Assembly: GCF_030056735.1 (NCBI RefSeq)
Contig: NZ_JASHKN010000006.1
Coordinates: 62,001 to 126,000, forward strand
Direction: 5' to 3'
Origin: Rhodococcus sp. IEGM 1409
Lineage (GTDB): Bacteria; Actinomycetota; Actinomycetes; Mycobacteriales; Mycobacteriaceae
Length of the DNA: 64,000 bases
This document shows positions 25,830-34,872 of this stretch, in pieces. Numbering within the stretch: position 1 is the first letter of the stretch; each line of letters opens with the position of its first letter. The notes under the pieces are model-generated. The model searched no databases. It saw nothing but the letters and a program-made list of their open reading frames with translations, and was not told the origin of the DNA. The translations under genes and the position numbers were made by a program.

Positions 25830-26514
25830 AAAGCTCACCCCGGCCACATCCCCCGTCGCTTCGCTCGCCCCGGCCACATCCCCCGTCGCTTCGCTCGCCC
25901 CGCGTTACCCCGTCGTCCCCGGCGACTTCACCACCGCCCCCTTCGGTGTCACGCCCTCTCAGACCGTCGGTCCGTACTGGCACATCGGCCTCCCCTGGAC
26001 GGACGGCCCCGACGCCGCCCCGACCGACGCCCCCGGACGAATCACGCTGGCCATCACGGTGATCGACGGCGCCCGTACACCCGTCGCCGACGCGATGATC
26101 GAAACGTGGCAGGCCGATACCCTCGGACGCTTCAACCATCCGGACGATCCCCGCGGCGCAGTGGACCTCACTCCGGCCGGTTTTCGCGGATTCGCCCGCA
26201 GCGCAGCGGATCCCACGGGCACCGCACTGGTCCACACGGTCAAGCCCGGTGCGCTGCCCACCGAAGCTGACGTGAGCGAAGCCCCACACGTCAACGTGTC
26301 GGTATTTGCGCGCGGCATGCTCGACCGCCTGGTCACCCGCTTGTACTTCCCCGAGGACGCCGACGCACAGGCAACAGATCCGGTCCTGTCGTCACTGAGC
26401 GAAACCGAACGCGCGAAGTTGGTTGCAACCAAGGTCGACGGTGGGTACTCCTGGACGGTCTATGTTCAGGACGAGGACGCGAACGGCGTCGAGACGCCCT
26501 TCTTCGAGCTGTAA
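25822..26514 (+). CDS. pcaG: Protocatechuate 3,4-dioxygenase alpha subunit
   Basis: 230 residues with GVTPSQTVGPYWHIGLPW, typical of the alpha subunit; it lacks the full set of iron ligands, as expected. The N-terminus carries an in-frame tandem duplication (PATSPVASLA twice, residues 7-26) before the conserved part begins. Translation is coupled to pcaH by an 8-base overlap; pcaB follows after 11 bases. Confidence 0.94.
   Translation: MTEKLTPATSPVASLAPATSPVASLAPRYPVVPGDFTTAPFGVTPSQTVGPYWHIGLPWTDGPDAAPTDAPGRITLAITVIDGARTPVADAMIETWQADTLGRFNHPDDPRGAVDLTPAGFRGFARSAADPTGTALVHTVKPGALPTEADVSEAPHVNVSVFARGMLDRLVTRLYFPEDADAQATDPVLSSLSETERAKLVATKVDGGYSWTVYVQDEDANGVETPFFEL
25840..25899 (+). repeat. 30-base tandem duplication within pcaG
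   Basis: Two identical 30-base units, each encoding PATSPVASLA, stand head to tail at the start of pcaG. Being in frame they lengthen the N-terminal tail by ten residues. Confidence 0.9.
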
Positions 26515-26525
26515 GAGGAGTACAC

Positions 26526-27854
26526 ATGCCCACTCGCGGTGCACTGTTCGATCCGGTGTTCGGGGCCACCCGAGTAGCGGAACACCTGTCCGACCAGGCG
26601 TGGGTCACCGCGTTGCTCGACGTGGAAGCTGCACTGAGCTGCGCGATGTCCACAGTCGGATTGGCGGACGGGAAACATTGCGCCGCGGTGGCGGCTGCTG
26701 CGGCCGAACTCTCACAACCGGGTGGTCTGGACATCGTGGCGCTCGGCCGGGCGTCGGCGGCCAGTGGAAATCCTGTCATCCCGTTGGTGAAGATGCTTCG
26801 CGAAAGGGTGGGACAGGAAGGTGTGCCGGCCTCCGTGGTACATCCGGGAGCCACCAGCCAGGACATCATGGACTGTGCCCTCATGCTGTTGACGCGGCGT
26901 GCGGGCGCGGTGGTTCTGGCCGACCTGACACGTGCCGCCGATTCCGCCGCCCACCTCGCTCGCATCCATCGATCGACCCCGATGGTCGCGAGAACCCTGG
27001 GCCAACAGGCACTTCCGACCACGTTCGGTCTCTTGGCCTCCAGTTGGTTCACGGCACTCGACGCCGCCGCGATTCGCCTCGAGATCGTGCTGTCCACGTT
27101 GCCGGTTCAGTTCGGCGGTGCCGCAGGCACACTCGCTGCCCTGTATCCCGACGGACTCAGGATCGCCGATGCACTGGCCGACGAACTCGGACTCGCCAGG
27201 CAGGTTGCTCCCTGGCACACCGACCGCGTGACCATCGCAGAACTCGCGACTACCCTCGGTATCGTCGCCGGCGCTGTATCCAAGCCCGCCACCGACATCA
27301 CCGTCATGGCGTCCACCGAACTGTCCGAGGTTGCCGAAAACGCTCCGGGCGGCTCATCGGCCATGCCGCACAAGCAGAATCCCGTAGCGGCCATCACCGC
27401 CCGCGCAGCAGCGCGACGTGCTCCCGCACTGGTCGCTACAGCCCTCTCGAACATGGATCACGAATTCGCTCGCGCTGCAGGCCCCTGGCACGCCGAGTGG
27501 GAAACCGTCACCGATCTCCTGCGTCTGGCAGGCGGAGCAGCGCACCAGCTTTCCGTCAGCCTCACCGGTCTGCAAGTACACACCGAGTCGATGGCCCGCA
27601 ATCTCGACATCACCGGCGGCCTGATTCTCGCCGAGCGTGTCACCAAGGCCCTGTCCGCGCACACCGATCGGGCACGCGACATCGTCACAGCAGCAGCCAC
27701 TTCCGGAATCAGGTTGGATCGTGATCCCGCCATCGCCGAGCACCTGAGCGAAGCGGAGATCTCCGAACTACTCGACCCCGCACACTATCTGGGCCACGCC
27801 CCCGATCTGGTCGACCGCGCCCTCGCCGAACGCCCTACAGGAGGATCTCGATGA
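26526..27854 (+). CDS. pcaB: 3-carboxy-cis,cis-muconate cycloisomerase
   Basis: 442 residues of the fumarase/aspartase superfamily: signature GSSAMPHKQNPVAAI with the catalytic loop Ser, and HPGATSQDIMD. It lactonises 3-carboxymuconate to 4-carboxymuconolactone. GAGGAG precedes the ATG. Its stop overlaps pcaL by 4 bases. Confidence 0.94.
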   Translation: MPTRGALFDPVFGATRVAEHLSDQAWVTALLDVEAALSCAMSTVGLADGKHCAAVAAAAAELSQPGGLDIVALGRASAASGNPVIPLVKMLRERVGQEGVPASVVHPGATSQDIMDCALMLLTRRAGAVVLADLTRAADSAAHLARIHRSTPMVARTLGQQALPTTFGLLASSWFTALDAAAIRLEIVLSTLPVQFGGAAGTLAALYPDGLRIADALADELGLARQVAPWHTDRVTIAELATTLGIVAGAVSKPATDITVMASTELSEVAENAPGGSSAMPHKQNPVAAITARAAARRAPALVATALSNMDHEFARAAGPWHAEWETVTDLLRLAGGAAHQLSVSLTGLQVHTESMARNLDITGGLILAERVTKALSAHTDRARDIVTAAATSGIRLDRDPAIAEHLSEAEISELLDPAHYLGHAPDLVDRALAERPTGGSR

Positions 27855-29032
27855 GCGTCGCGCTCAACTTTCAACAGACCGGCAATCCTGATGCTCCCGC
27901 AGTAGTTCTCCTGGGTTCACTCGGATCCGATCTGTCCATGTGGCAGCCGCAGATTCACGCGCTGTCGAATCGGTACCGCGTCATCGCCGTCGACCATCGC
28001 GGTCACGGCAAGTCGCCGGTTCCCGCGGGCCCCTACTCCATCGCCGATCTCGCCGGCGATGTCATCGCTCTCCTCGATTCGCTCGAACTCGAATCCGTTC
28101 ATCTGGTCGGGCTCTCCCTCGGCGGCGCCGTCAGCCAGTGGATCGCCGCGCACCTCCCCACCCGCGTCGAGACGTTGACCTTGATGTGTACGTCCTCGCA
28201 GTTCGCCCCGGCTCAGCCGTGGATCGATCGCGCCCAGGCTGTCCGTGCAGACGGTATTGCATCCATCGCGGCCGCTGTGGTCGCACGCTGGTTCACGCCG
28301 GGACTGGCCGAAAACGATCCGGAACTAGTCGCCCGCCATGTCGCGATGGTCGAAGCCACACCTGACGAGGGCTATGCCGCCTGCTGCGAGGCACTTTCGG
28401 TGTGGGACGGCCGCGCCGACCTGGCCCGCATCGTCGCTCCGACGCTCCTCATCGCAGGCGAGCAGGATCCGTCGACACCTCCGGTGACGTTGAGTGCAAT
28501 CGCCGACGGTATCGCCGATGCGGTACTGCACGTCGTTGATCCCGGTGCACACCTCGCCAACGTCGAGCAGGCCGGGCGCGTCACCAAACTACTTGCTACG
28601 CATATTGCCTCGCACACATCGGCAGTTGCCCAACGTAGCGCCGCGGTGTCAGCAGGCATGACCGTACGGCGCGAGGTACTCGGCGACGCCCACGTCGACC
28701 GTTCCATCGCCGGTGCCACCGAGTTCACGGCCCCGTTCCAGGACTTCATCACTCGTACGGCGTGGGGCGACATCTGGTCACGCCCCGGCCTCGATCACCA
28801 CACCCGCAGACTCCTCACTCTCGCGATCCTCACCGCCGTCGGCAACGAACACGAACTCGACATGCACATTCGCGCTGCGCTGCGTGCCGGGATCGATCCC
28901 GACGAACTCGTGGAAGTATTTCTCCATACCGCGGTCTATGCGGGTGTGCCGAACAGCAACTTGGCTTTTGCGCTGGGAAAGCAAGCACTCGCGGACCTCT
29001 CGGCCGAACCTGAGGAGAACGAGACAACATGA
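27851..29032 (+). CDS. pcaL: Fused 3-oxoadipate enol-lactonase / 4-carboxymuconolactone decarboxylase
   Basis: 393 residues, two enzymes in one chain. Residues 1-255 are an alpha/beta hydrolase (nucleophile Ser in VGLSLGGAV, His in VDPGAHLANVE) that is PcaD-like; residues 270-385 are a CMD-family decarboxylase, PcaC-like (WGDIWSRPGLDHHTRRL, HIRAALRAGIDPDELVEVF). The fusion is the known PcaL form of Rhodococcus and Streptomyces. Overlaps pcaB and pcaR by 4 bases each. Confidence 0.95.
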   Translation: MSVALNFQQTGNPDAPAVVLLGSLGSDLSMWQPQIHALSNRYRVIAVDHRGHGKSPVPAGPYSIADLAGDVIALLDSLELESVHLVGLSLGGAVSQWIAAHLPTRVETLTLMCTSSQFAPAQPWIDRAQAVRADGIASIAAAVVARWFTPGLAENDPELVARHVAMVEATPDEGYAACCEALSVWDGRADLARIVAPTLLIAGEQDPSTPPVTLSAIADGIADAVLHVVDPGAHLANVEQAGRVTKLLATHIASHTSAVAQRSAAVSAGMTVRREVLGDAHVDRSIAGATEFTAPFQDFITRTAWGDIWSRPGLDHHTRRLLTLAILTAVGNEHELDMHIRAALRAGIDPDELVEVFLHTAVYAGVPNSNLAFALGKQALADLSAEPEENETT

Positions 29033-29853
29033 GTGAGAACAGCAGCGAGCAAGCGCCGGGACCGTCCCCGGACTACGTGCAGTCGCTGGCCCGTGGGCTT
29101 TCCGTCATCAAGGCTTTCGACGGTGAACACCCACGTCGCAGCCTCAGCGAGGTTGCCAGGCACACCGATCTCACCCGTGCGACTGCTCGCCGCTTCCTAC
29201 TCACACTCGTCGAACTCGAATACGTACGTACTGACGGTTCGGTGTTCTGGTTGACGCCGCGCGTCCTCGAACTCGGCTACAGCTACCTCTCCAGCCTGTC
29301 TCTTCCCGAGATCGCCGGGCCACATCTGGAAGCCTTGTCCGCCAAGGTTCGTGAATCCACGTCAGTGTCGATCCTCGACGGTGACGACGTCGTATACGTG
29401 GCCCGTGTTCCGGTCAGCCGCATCATGACGGTTTCCATCACCATCGGCACTCGCTTTCCCGCCTATGCGACGTCCATGGGCAGGGTCCTGCTCGCAGGCC
29501 TACCCGACGACGCACTGGGCGCCTATCTCGCTCGAGTGTCCTTCGCCCGCCTGACCGGCAAAACCATCTCCACCGCCGACGGACTGCGTTCCGAACTCGA
29601 GAAGATTCGCGCCGACGGATTCGCGATAGTCGATCAGGAACTCGAAGAGGGTCTGCGCTCGCTCGCCGCACCCATCCGGGACGCAACCGGTGACGTGGTC
29701 GCGGCCGTCAACATCTCCACCCAAGCCGCCCGCTACAGCGCTGAAGCTGTTCGCGGTGAACTGGTTCCGGCCGCAGTCGCCACCGCAGACGCCATCTCCG
29801 TCGATCTCGGACGCACTCAGTCGTCCAACAATCACTCGGCTGTCACTCGCTGA
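29029..29853 (+). CDS. pcaR: IclR-family regulator PcaR
   Basis: 274 residues. N-terminal winged helix (LARGLSVIKAFDGEHPRRSLSEVARHTDLTRATARRFLL) and C-terminal effector domain (VARVPVSRIMTVSITIGTRFPAYATSMGRVLLAG) are of the PcaR/PobR IclR branch. In this group the inducer is 3-oxoadipate or protocatechuate. It lies inside the operon it presumably controls. Confidence 0.93.
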   Translation: MSENSSEQAPGPSPDYVQSLARGLSVIKAFDGEHPRRSLSEVARHTDLTRATARRFLLTLVELEYVRTDGSVFWLTPRVLELGYSYLSSLSLPEIAGPHLEALSAKVRESTSVSILDGDDVVYVARVPVSRIMTVSITIGTRFPAYATSMGRVLLAGLPDDALGAYLARVSFARLTGKTISTADGLRSELEKIRADGFAIVDQELEEGLRSLAAPIRDATGDVVAAVNISTQAARYSAEAVRGELVPAAVATADAISVDLGRTQSSNNHSAVTR

Positions 29854-29877
29854 CCGAGCATACCCAAGGAAGAACCA

Positions 29878-31089
29878 ATGCCTGACGTTGTCATCTGTGA
29901 ACCGCTCCGCACCCCCGTAGGCCGCTTCGGCGGTGTATTCCGCGACGTCGCCCCGGAGGATCTCGCCTCGACGCTGATCACCGAACTCGTCACGCGTACC
30001 GGCATTTCCGGCGCAGAGATCGACGACGTCATCCTCGGCCAGGCCTCGCCGAACGGTGAGGCTCCCGCGATCGGGCGCATCGCGGCGCTGAACGCCGGTC
30101 TGGGCGTGGACGTTCCTGGCATGCAGGTGGATCGCCGGTGCGGGTCGGGATTGCAGGCAATCATCCAGGCCGTCATGCAGGTTCAGTCCGGTGCCAGTGA
30201 TCTGGTCCTCGCCGGCGGTGCCGAGTCGATGAGCCAGGCCGAGTTCTACGCAACCGGAATGCGTTGGGGCGTCAAGGGTGAAGGTGTTGCACTCAGCGAT
30301 CGTCTCGCTCGCGCCCGCGTCACGGCCGGTGGACGCGACTTCCCGGTCCCCGGCGGAATGATCGAAACGGCAGAGAACCTGCGCGCCGAGTTCTCCATCA
30401 GCCGCGAGGATCAGGACGCACTCGCGGTACAGTCGCATCAGCGTGCCATTGCCGCACAGAAGAACGGCGTCTTCGCCGAGGAAATCGTTCCGGTATCCGT
30501 TCCGCAGAGCAAGGGTGAGGCCCTGCTCGTCGACACCGACGAGCATCCGCGCGCCGACACCTCGATGGAATCGCTTGCGCGCCTTCGGCCCATGCGCGGA
30601 AAGATCGACCCCGACTCCACCGTGACCGCAGGTAATGCCAGCGGTCAGAACGACGGCGCAGCGCTGGCGATCGTCACCACTGCAGACAAGGCCCGTGCTC
30701 TCGGACTGCGACCACTCGCACGCCTGGCGAGTTGGAGCGTCGCAGGAGTTCCGCCGCGAACCATGGGCATCGGCCCCGTCCCGGCGTCGGAGAAGGCACT
30801 CGGCCGCCTCGGGCTGACCCTGGCGGACATGGATGTCATCGAACTCAACGAAGCCTTTGCCGCACAGGCACTTGCCGTCCTGCAGAACTGGAAACTCGAG
30901 GCCGACGATCCGCGCATCAACCCCAACGGCTCCGGCATCTCCCTCGGCCATCCGGTCGGCGCCACGGGTGGACGAATCCTGGCCACCCTGTTGCGCGAGA
31001 TGGACCGTCGCGAAGCGCGTTACGGCCTCGAGACGATGTGCATCGGCGGCGGGCAGGGCTTGGCTGCGGTCTTCGAGCACCTGTCCTGA
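29878..31089 (+). CDS. pcaF: 3-oxoadipyl-CoA thiolase
   Basis: 403 residues. Thiolase active-site Cys in VDRRCGSGLQAI, His in SLGHPVGATGGR and the second Cys in MCIGGGQG are present. It splits 3-oxoadipyl-CoA into succinyl-CoA and acetyl-CoA, ending the pathway. GGAAG precedes the ATG. Its stop directly abuts that of the convergent MarR gene. Confidence 0.94.
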   Translation: MPDVVICEPLRTPVGRFGGVFRDVAPEDLASTLITELVTRTGISGAEIDDVILGQASPNGEAPAIGRIAALNAGLGVDVPGMQVDRRCGSGLQAIIQAVMQVQSGASDLVLAGGAESMSQAEFYATGMRWGVKGEGVALSDRLARARVTAGGRDFPVPGGMIETAENLRAEFSISREDQDALAVQSHQRAIAAQKNGVFAEEIVPVSVPQSKGEALLVDTDEHPRADTSMESLARLRPMRGKIDPDSTVTAGNASGQNDGAALAIVTTADKARALGLRPLARLASWSVAGVPPRTMGIGPVPASEKALGRLGLTLADMDVIELNEAFAAQALAVLQNWKLEADDPRINPNGSGISLGHPVGATGGRILATLLREMDRREARYGLETMCIGGGQGLAAVFEHLS

Positions 31090-31632
31090 TCAAGCTCCGA
31101 CGTGTGCAACGCCGGGGTCTCCGAGTTGGCCTCGTAGACCGTCGAGAAAGACACGCAACAGGTCGGTGAGTTCGGCCTGCTGCTGCTCGGAAAGAATCGA
31201 CGTCAGTTCGGCTTCACGGCCGAGAACTCGGTCCACCAATTGCTCCACCAGTTCGTGGCCGGCGACAGTGAGTGTCACGAGCACAATTCGTGACCCTTCC
31301 GCGGCGGGAGATCTCTCCACCAGACCCGCGTTTTCCGCGCGCGCGAGTCGCTGCGAGATCGCACCGGCAGTGACTCCGGTCTGCTCGGTGATCTGGCGAG
31401 TCGTCAATTGATACGGCTCGCCGGATCGCCGCAGGACACTGAGTAGATCCAGTGTCGCTGTGTCCGCACCGGCCGAGGCGAGTACCCGTCGGCGATCCTC
31501 ACCCAGCAGCTTGGCGCACATCCACAGCCTGGTCACGATGCCGATACCTTCTACGGGCGTGCCTGGCCTTTCGCGAAGCCAGGCCAACGCAACCGCGTCC
31601 ACCGCGTCGTCCGGGTTGTATTCGCCCACCAC
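31090..31632 (-). CDS. MarR-family regulator
   Basis: 180 residues with a winged helix (LTTRQITEQTGVTAGAISQRLARAENAGLVER) and the wing SRIVLVTLT. The helical dimerisation parts flank it. It is divergent from an SDR gene, and the 69-base gap holds two related palindromes, so it probably represses itself and the SDR. The ligand is unknown. It abuts pcaF but faces it and is unlikely to belong to the pca regulon. Confidence 0.88.
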   Translation of the reverse strand: MVGEYNPDDAVDAVALAWLRERPGTPVEGIGIVTRLWMCAKLLGEDRRRVLASAGADTATLDLLSVLRRSGEPYQLTTRQITEQTGVTAGAISQRLARAENAGLVERSPAAEGSRIVLVTLTVAGHELVEQLVDRVLGREAELTSILSEQQQAELTDLLRVFLDGLRGQLGDPGVAHVGA

Positions 31633-31642
31633 TACACACCTC

Positions 31643-31682
31643 GTTTAGATCTAAATGATACGTTCTCCGTATAGGTCTAAAC
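31643..31682. promoter_or_regulatory. Two MarR-type operator sites
   Basis: GTTTAGATCTAAAT (31643-31656) contains a perfect 12-base palindrome TTTAGATCTAAA. A second site, TATAGGTCTAAAC (31670-31682), matches it on the other strand at most positions. Centres are about 27 bases apart between the divergent MarR and SDR starts. Confidence 0.7.
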
Positions 31683-31701
31683 GTAGCTCACGGAGGTAGG
31701 C

Positions 31702-32427
31702 ATGACACGCACAGTTCTGGTAACCGGCGGCGGAACAGGGATCGGGCGCGCAGTAGCGGAAGCGTTCACCCGAGACGGAGACACAGTATTTGTCACCGGC
31801 CGACGCACGGAAACACTCGAAAAGACCGCCGAGGAGTTGGGCTTCAAGGTGCACGCCGTGACGTGCGACAATTCCGACCCGAAAGACCTGAAGCGGCTGC
31901 AGGATTCGCTTCCGGGAACCATCGACGTCGTCGTGCACTGCGCCGGCGGCAACACGGACTTCGACCGCGAAGCACCGTCAGATCTGGAATCCCTGGCCGC
32001 CGCGTGGCGTGCCAATCTGGATTCCAATCTCATCTCGGCGGTTTTGACCACAGCCGCAGTTCGCGATCGAATCCCCAGCGGCGGTGCCGTCATCACCATC
32101 GGATCGATAGCCGCCGACAAGGGCGCGGGCGCGTATGGCGCCGCCAAAGCCGCAGTTGCGACGTGGAATATCGATCTGGCCGCCGAACTGGGCCCCAAAG
32201 GCATCACGGCGAACATCGTCTCCCCCGGTTACATCGCTGACACCGAGTTCTTCCGAGACTTTCTGACGGACGATCGTCGCGCGATGTTGATCGAATCCAC
32301 CAGCACCAAGCGCGCCGGAACACCGGACGACATCGCGGCGGCCGTCCACTTCCTGGCCTCACCGGGTGCCCGGCAGATCACCGGTCAGGTATTGGCAGTC
32401 AACGGAGGCGAGAGAACCAGTCGCTGA
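31702..32427 (+). CDS. SDR-family oxidoreductase
   Basis: 241 residues, classical FabG-like SDR: TGGGTGIGRAVAEAF, CAGG-type NAG equivalent (VVHCAGGN), catalytic Ser in ITIGSIAADKG and YGAAKAAV. NADP preference is suggested by TGRRTET after the second strand. Substrate unknown. Divergent from its probable MarR regulator; its stop abuts the dienelactone hydrolase stop on the other strand. Confidence 0.88.
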   Translation: MTRTVLVTGGGTGIGRAVAEAFTRDGDTVFVTGRRTETLEKTAEELGFKVHAVTCDNSDPKDLKRLQDSLPGTIDVVVHCAGGNTDFDREAPSDLESLAAAWRANLDSNLISAVLTTAAVRDRIPSGGAVITIGSIAADKGAGAYGAAKAAVATWNIDLAAELGPKGITANIVSPGYIADTEFFRDFLTDDRRAMLIESTSTKRAGTPDDIAAAVHFLASPGARQITGQVLAVNGGERTSR

Positions 32428-33147
32428 TCATGCCAGGTGACGCTCGAAGAACGAGTCGATTCGCTTCCAAGCATCTTGCGCTGCAACAGGATCGGGACCG
32501 ATTCCGAGGATTCGCTCCAACGGACGAAGTACCTTGGGGCCGGCCTCCGCGTCGTTGAGGAACGCGTGGCCGGCGGTGGGGTACTCCTTGACGTCGTTCG
32601 CGATACCGGCATTGTTCAGCGCTGTCTCCAGTTTCGCTGCCGCGCCCCGGAGCGAGAAATCCTTACCTCCGAAGCTCCCGACGATCGGGCACGAATCCAC
32701 CACGGCTTCATCGAGTTTGCGCGGAAGCTGGCCGTAGTTGACCGAGGCGGCGTCGAAATCTCCGGCGCTGACCATCGCGAAGCCGCCACCCATGCAGAAT
32801 CCGATGACACCGATCTTTCCGGTGCAGTCCGGGGATTCCACCAGCCAACTGCGAGCGACTTCGATGTCGGTGAACGCCTTGCCGTGCCCTCGAAGCATCG
32901 ACGTCATGGTGGGCACGAGGCACCGCTTCGCCCCACCCGCGCTGTACAGGTCGACAGCGAGCGTCAAGAACCCCGCTGCGGCCAGTCGCTTGGCTTGCCG
33001 CTGCATTACCTCTTCGAGCCCGAAGGCCTCGTGAATCATCACTACCCCCGGCCACGGGCCGGGGGTAGTGGGTGTTTCGAGTATCGCTCGCAGCGGTTGC
33101 GATCCGCCGACTACTGCGGCGCGGCCCGTCAGATCTATGTCCACCAT
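32428..33147 (-). CDS. Dienelactone hydrolase family protein
   Basis: 239 residues. Nucleophile Cys in GVIGFCMGGGFAM and His in YPTAGHAFLND match the dienelactone-hydrolase catalytic triad, with the Asp in SFGGKDFSL. These enzymes open 4-carboxymethylenebut-2-en-4-olide or related esters. It stands alone, not in a chlorocatechol cluster, so the real substrate is open. Confidence 0.88.
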   Translation of the reverse strand: MVDIDLTGRAAVVGGSQPLRAILETPTTPGPWPGVVMIHEAFGLEEVMQRQAKRLAAAGFLTLAVDLYSAGGAKRCLVPTMTSMLRGHGKAFTDIEVARSWLVESPDCTGKIGVIGFCMGGGFAMVSAGDFDAASVNYGQLPRKLDEAVVDSCPIVGSFGGKDFSLRGAAAKLETALNNAGIANDVKEYPTAGHAFLNDAEAGPKVLRPLERILGIGPDPVAAQDAWKRIDSFFERHLA

Positions 33148-33193
33148 GCCTCGATGCTAGGCCGACGCAGCGTCCATACGCCCGGAAGCGAGC

Positions 33194-34219
33194 TCAGGCG
33201 AGCTGTTTTCCCTGACCGGCCGCAAGTCCGGTCAAGAGCTCCGCGAGTTGAGGCAATGCGTACGGGGCGCTCAGTGGACCGAAATTGTCGACGAAGGCAT
33301 TCGAGAGCAGAAGTTCGACAGGCGCGTAGGCTCGCGCCTTCACCGCGGGGAGGTTCTGGAAGACTGCGAAGTTCTCCAACCTCGCCGTCGCCTCCGGATC
33401 AGACGCGAGGCTGAGCAGAATGTCTGCGGGCGCGAGTACTCCGGCCTGCTCCATCGACAGAGCAGCCATTTGATCGGCGTTGTATCCGCGATAATTGAGT
33501 CCGAGTTCGCGCAGCAGAACTCCGGGCGCACTGGCATCCCCTTGCACATACAACTGGTCGCCGTACATCGAGCCGATCATGATCGCCTTGCCACCCAAAC
33601 CGTTCAGCGAAGCGGCGGTGTCGGCGATCAGAGCGTCGGTCCGGGCGATCGCTGCAGTAGCGGCCTCGTCGACAAAAGCGGCCTGCGCGACCGTGGCGAT
33701 GCCATCACGCCACGAAGTGGTCCAGTCCAACGCCACGACCGGCGCGATCCGACTGAGCTTCTCAGCCGCCGGTTCGAGATAAGTCTTCATTCCGATGATG
33801 AGGTCCGGCGAGTACCGCGCGATGATTTCCGGGTTGATCTCGCCTGCGGTGTCGAAGCTTTCGAGATCGGCTATTCCAGCGGCACTCTGCCAGGGCAGAA
33901 CGCCGCGGTCCCACGCTCCCGTATTGCCGTAGGCGACCGGGTGAACGCCAAGGGACAGGAGGAATTCGAGATCCGTGAAGTCGCTGGCGACAACGATCCT
34001 TTCCGGTTTCCCCGAGATCGTCGTGGTCCCGAGCGCGTTGATCACCTGGCGTTGCTCGCCGGCGTCTGCAGCGTCTGCAGCGTCTGCAGCGTCTGACGAC
34101 ATGGAACAACCCGCAAGGATGGCCGCCGCTGCCGCTGCGCCGACGCCGAAGAACCCACGACGACTGAGCTGATCCACAAGTTCAGCAGTCTTGGGTGATT
34201 CGCGAATCGTTCCGTACAT
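33194..34219 (-). CDS. Siderophore-binding lipoprotein of an ABC importer (Tat-exported)
   Basis: 341 residues. N-terminal LSRRGFFGVG is a twin-arginine motif and ILAGC a lipobox, so a Tat-exported lipoprotein of the FepB/FecB class (GKPERIVVASDFTDLEFLLSLG ... INPEIIARYSPDLIIGMK). A 9-base repeat encodes ADAADAADA just after the lipidated Cys. No permease or ATPase gene is adjacent, so it must use a transporter encoded elsewhere. An IdeR-like box lies 56 bases upstream. Confidence 0.88.
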   Translation of the reverse strand: MYGTIRESPKTAELVDQLSRRGFFGVGAAAAAAILAGCSMSSDAADAADAADAGEQRQVINALGTTTISGKPERIVVASDFTDLEFLLSLGVHPVAYGNTGAWDRGVLPWQSAAGIADLESFDTAGEINPEIIARYSPDLIIGMKTYLEPAAEKLSRIAPVVALDWTTSWRDGIATVAQAAFVDEAATAAIARTDALIADTAASLNGLGGKAIMIGSMYGDQLYVQGDASAPGVLLRELGLNYRGYNADQMAALSMEQAGVLAPADILLSLASDPEATARLENFAVFQNLPAVKARAYAPVELLLSNAFVDNFGPLSAPYALPQLAELLTGLAAGQGKQLA

Positions 34220-34599
34220 GTGCGCACTCTCTCCTTCTCGGCGTCTGCTGCGCGCGCCGAGGGCACAGCGAATGAGAGGTTAGCCCACCCTCAGCTCGCA
34301 TGGGGTCCCTACGTTGTCGACTTCGAGCGATTGGAGCGCGAGAACGCAGCTGCGCTCGAGCGAGCGGGCGTCTTCGCGCTGGTCTATGGCCGCAGACCGG
34401 CATGCGAGCCACGAATCGGGGCCTTCGGCGGATTGATCAGACAAGTGCCGAAGATCGGTATCCCATCCTCCTCGTCGGCCCCTGACAACTCGCTTCTGCA
34501 CGTCGCCCACCGTTCGACTTGCGCGGCATGGGAGGATAGACATATCGAGATCGGGACTTCGATGTGAGGGCCCGGATCGAGTTTGTAGGGAGTATCGGT
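34220..34599. other. Intergenic region between siderophore-binding protein and cold-shock gene
   Basis: 380 bases without a convincing gene. It contains the IdeR-like box near 34275 on the left and presumably the promoter and leader of the cold-shock gene on the right. Open frames on both strands here have no recognisable domain. Confidence 0.5.
34275..34293. promoter_or_regulatory. IdeR/DtxR-like iron box
   Basis: AGAGGTTAGCCCACCCTCA agrees with the consensus TTAGGTTAGSCTAACCTAA at about 14 of 19 positions, counted by hand. Upstream of a siderophore-binding protein gene, which fits repression by iron. Confidence 0.55.
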
Positions 34600-34803
34600 A
34601 TGGCACAGGGCATCGTGAAGTGGTTCAACGGCGAAAAGGGCTTTGGTTTCATCGCTCCCGACGACGGAACACCGGACGTGTTCGTTCATTACTCTGAAAT
34701 CTCGGGCAACGGCTACAAGTCGCTCGACGAGAACCAGCGTGTGGAGTTCGAGGTTGGCCAGGGCCAGAAGGGTCCTCAGGCCACCAATGTGCGCGCTGTC
34801 TAA
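34600..34803 (+). CDS. CspA-family cold-shock protein
   Basis: 67 residues: [23 protein letters not shown] carries RNP1 (KGFGFI) and DVFVHYSEI carries RNP2 (VFVHY), so a single cold-shock domain that binds single-stranded RNA/DNA as a chaperone. ATG 34600 has TAGGGAGT 5-12 bases upstream. A strong terminator follows at once. Confidence 0.96.
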   Translation: MAQGIVKWFNGEKGFGFIAPDDGTPDVFVHYSEISGNGYKSLDENQRVEFEVGQGQKGPQATNVRAV

Positions 34804-34815
34804 TCAGTGACACAA

Positions 34816-34851
34816 GAAGAGGGCCGTACCCGCAAGGGTGCGGCCCTCTTC
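34816..34851. terminator. Terminator after the cold-shock gene
   Basis: GAAGAGGGCCG and CGGCCCTCTTC arms with inner ACC/GGT pairing around a GCAA-type loop, 13 bases after the stop. It can also end the converging Clp-N transcript. Confidence 0.88.
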
Positions 34852-34872
34852 TGCGTCAGGCTCACAGATGAA

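Noticed and set aside
29500-31080. A 526-codon open frame on the minus strand across pcaR and pcaF
   Set aside because: Both pcaR and pcaF are clear, conserved genes on the other strand; the antisense text has no recognisable family.
34220-34567. A 115-codon frame before the cold-shock gene
   Set aside because: No ribosome-binding site, no domain, and it crosses the IdeR-like box; most likely non-coding leader/promoter DNA.
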